From Rhodoferax sp. (GTDB lineage Bacteria > Pseudomonadota > Gammaproteobacteria > Burkholderiales > Burkholderiaceae_C): DNA of 24,683 bases. Below the pieces are notes generated by a model. That model saw only the letters and a list, made by a program, of their open reading frames with translations, was not told the origin of the DNA and searched no databases. Both the position numbers and the translations under genes were made by a program. The DNA lies in the NCBI GenBank assembly GCA_029865675.1, contig JARXAU010000048.1:1-24683 (forward strand). Reading direction: 5' to 3'. Below, piece by piece: positions 23,680 through 24,683 of this stretch (position 1 is the first letter of the stretch; the number at the start of each line of letters is the position of its first letter).

Positions 23680-24425
23680 TGCGCAGCCCCCAAGCCTGAG
23701 CGGGCCCAGTCGCGGTTGATCACGCCGCTGACTGCCAGTTCCGCCGGCAAGGTAAGCACCAGCCGCACACCGTCGGGCATGGCCTTGGAGCCGGTGGCAA
23801 CTTTGGCTGTGGGTTCGCCGTTGGTGCCTATGCCGGCAAACAGTGACCCACCGGCGCCACGCGCCGGGCTTTGGGGCAAGCTGGTTTGCGCCGCAGCGTC
23901 CGCAGACGACAGCGGATTGGTCCAGGCACCGCCCCGGAAGAAAAAGATCTGCCACCCCAACAACGGCGTGATGCGCACTTCGCGCTGGCGGTCATCGTCA
24001 CTGGGGTTTTGGCCCCAGCGCGCGGCCTGGTTCCACGCCGCTTGCAGGGCTGCGCGCGTGGTGAGCGGCGGTGACTGCCAGCGCAGCCAAACCAGCGTGT
24101 CGCCCACGCGCCGCTGTGACCAGGCCACCACATGCAAGCCCTCGTCCGCAGACTGGCTGCCTTGGCGCAGCAGGCGCAGCACACGGCCATCCCAGTCGAT
24201 GCTCGGGGTGTTGGGCTGCTGCGCCAATGCGTCCAAGTCCGCGCCCCATTGGGCCAGCCCGGTTTGCAGCGTGAGCACGGCGTCCGCATGTTGGGTCAGG
24301 CGCTTGTGCGCAGTCACCATGCCGTCCAGCCCGCGCCAGGACATTGCCGCCATCAGCGCCATCAGCGCCACGGCGACCAGCAGCTCTACCAAGGTAAACC
24401 CGTGCTGGACCCTAAGCGTGCGCAT
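23676..24425 (-). CDS. gspJ: Type II secretion minor pseudopilin GspJ
   Basis: Minor pseudopilin of the pseudopilus tip. The 249-residue protein begins MRTLRVQHGFTLVELLVAVAL, with the prepilin peptidase site after Gly9 and Glu at mature position 5. It then shows AAMSWRGLDGM and RVGDTLVWLRW, typical of GspJ. The ATG at 24425 overlaps the gspI stop as ATGA, so the frame open upstream to 24566 is not used. The prepilin peptidase GspO/PilD that would process it is not in the window. Confidence 0.94.
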   Translation of the reverse strand: MRTLRVQHGFTLVELLVAVALMALMAAMSWRGLDGMVTAHKRLTQHADAVLTLQTGLAQWGADLDALAQQPNTPSIDWDGRVLRLLRQGSQSADEGLHVVAWSQRRVGDTLVWLRWQSPPLTTRAALQAAWNQAARWGQNPSDDDRQREVRITPLLGWQIFFFRGGAWTNPLSSADAAAQTSLPQSPARGAGGSLFAGIGTNGEPTAKVATGSKAMPDGVRLVLTLPAELAVSGVINRDWARSGLGAAQ

Positions 24426-24683
24426 CAGTTTCGTCCCACGATGGTGGACAAGCGCAGCACCGGTTCGTCGGTATTGCGCACCTGGGCGTCCACCCGCACG
24501 AAGTTCGGGTTGGGCGTGGGCTGCACATTGAGTACCACGGTAAATGTTTGTCCGGCCTGCTGGCATTCGCGACGGGATTCGCCCACACCGGGCATTTGGC
24601 GGGAAAGGCGAATCTGGTGCAGCGCGTTCTCAGCGCACAGCTGGCTCAGCAGCACGTCGCTTTGGCGCTGGGCGTGCAGGGTG
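24425..24683 (-). CDS. gspI: Type II secretion minor pseudopilin GspI (C-terminal part)
   Basis: The last 85 or so residues of GspI; the prepilin signal lies beyond the right edge of the window. The visible part, with LHQIRLSRQMPGVGESRRE, GQTFTVVLNVQPTPNPNFVRVDAQV and a final RLSTIVGRN, matches the GspI globular domain. The frame is open to the window edge at 24682. The internal ATG-like start near 24655 is not the true start. Its stop overlaps the gspJ start. gspG and gspH are expected immediately upstream. Confidence 0.9.
   Translation of the reverse strand, partial: TLHAQRQSDVLLSQLCAENALHQIRLSRQMPGVGESRRECQQAGQTFTVVLNVQPTPNPNFVRVDAQVRNTDEPVLRLSTIVGRN

Noticed and set aside
23679..23955. 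Extended N-terminus for GspK, and similar extensions for GspJ, GspN and CydB.
   Set aside because: The extra residues come from reading upstream genes out of frame; the internal ATG codons at 23679, 24425, 20855 and 8668 open conserved family starts or overlap the previous stop by a few bases.

Overview
This 24.7 kb window reads as chromosomal DNA of a GC-rich betaproteobacterium, most likely Burkholderiales/Comamonadaceae (Rhodoferax/Polaromonas-like). This is inferred from the form IC ('red-type') RuBisCO operon, the short cyanide-insensitive type bd oxidase and the order of the type II secretion genes. No rRNA, tRNA, CRISPR array, prophage or insertion sequence was recognised, and no gap between genes exceeds about 135 bases.

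Region 1 (1-6336, + strand) is a Calvin-Benson operon: cbbL (5' end outside the window), cbbS, cbbX (RuBisCO activase), cbbY (xylulose-bisphosphate phosphatase), cbbF (fructose-bisphosphatase), cbbP (phosphoribulokinase) and gph/cbbZ (phosphoglycolate phosphatase). The striking point is that cbbL has an in-frame TGA at 632-634 where the family has an invariant Trp (FMH-W-RDRF). The rest of the frame and all other genes of the operon look intact.

Region 2 (6472-7147, - strand) is a vapBC toxin-antitoxin pair at the junction between blocks. It is followed by a perfect 17-bp-arm inverted repeat (7212-7248).

Region 3 (7271-15290) is a sulfide/persulfide-response locus with two divergent operons around a BigR/SqrR-type ArsR repressor. 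Leftward run blh (persulfide dioxygenase), trxC, a DUF2892 membrane protein, cydA, cydB and a rhodanese. Rightward run bigR, two YeeE/YedE (PmpA/PmpB-like) membrane proteins, a DUF442/TIGR01244 sulfurtransferase and a SulP anion transporter. The 100-bp divergent region carries a palindrome whose two arms contain the -35 boxes of both promoters, so one repressor binding event could shut both operons. I infer that the locus moves sulfane sulfur into the cell or onto carriers, oxidises persulfide to sulfite, exports the oxyanion, and keeps respiration going with a bd oxidase, a class known to resist sulfide.

Region 4 (15262-24683, - strand) is a type II secretion operon read as gspI (partial)-J-K-L-M-N-D-E-F. 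Its genes are nearly all coupled by ATGA overlaps or gaps of a few bases. Its last gene, gspF, overlaps the end of the SulP gene tail-to-tail by 29 bp. gspC, gspG, gspH and gspO are not in the window.
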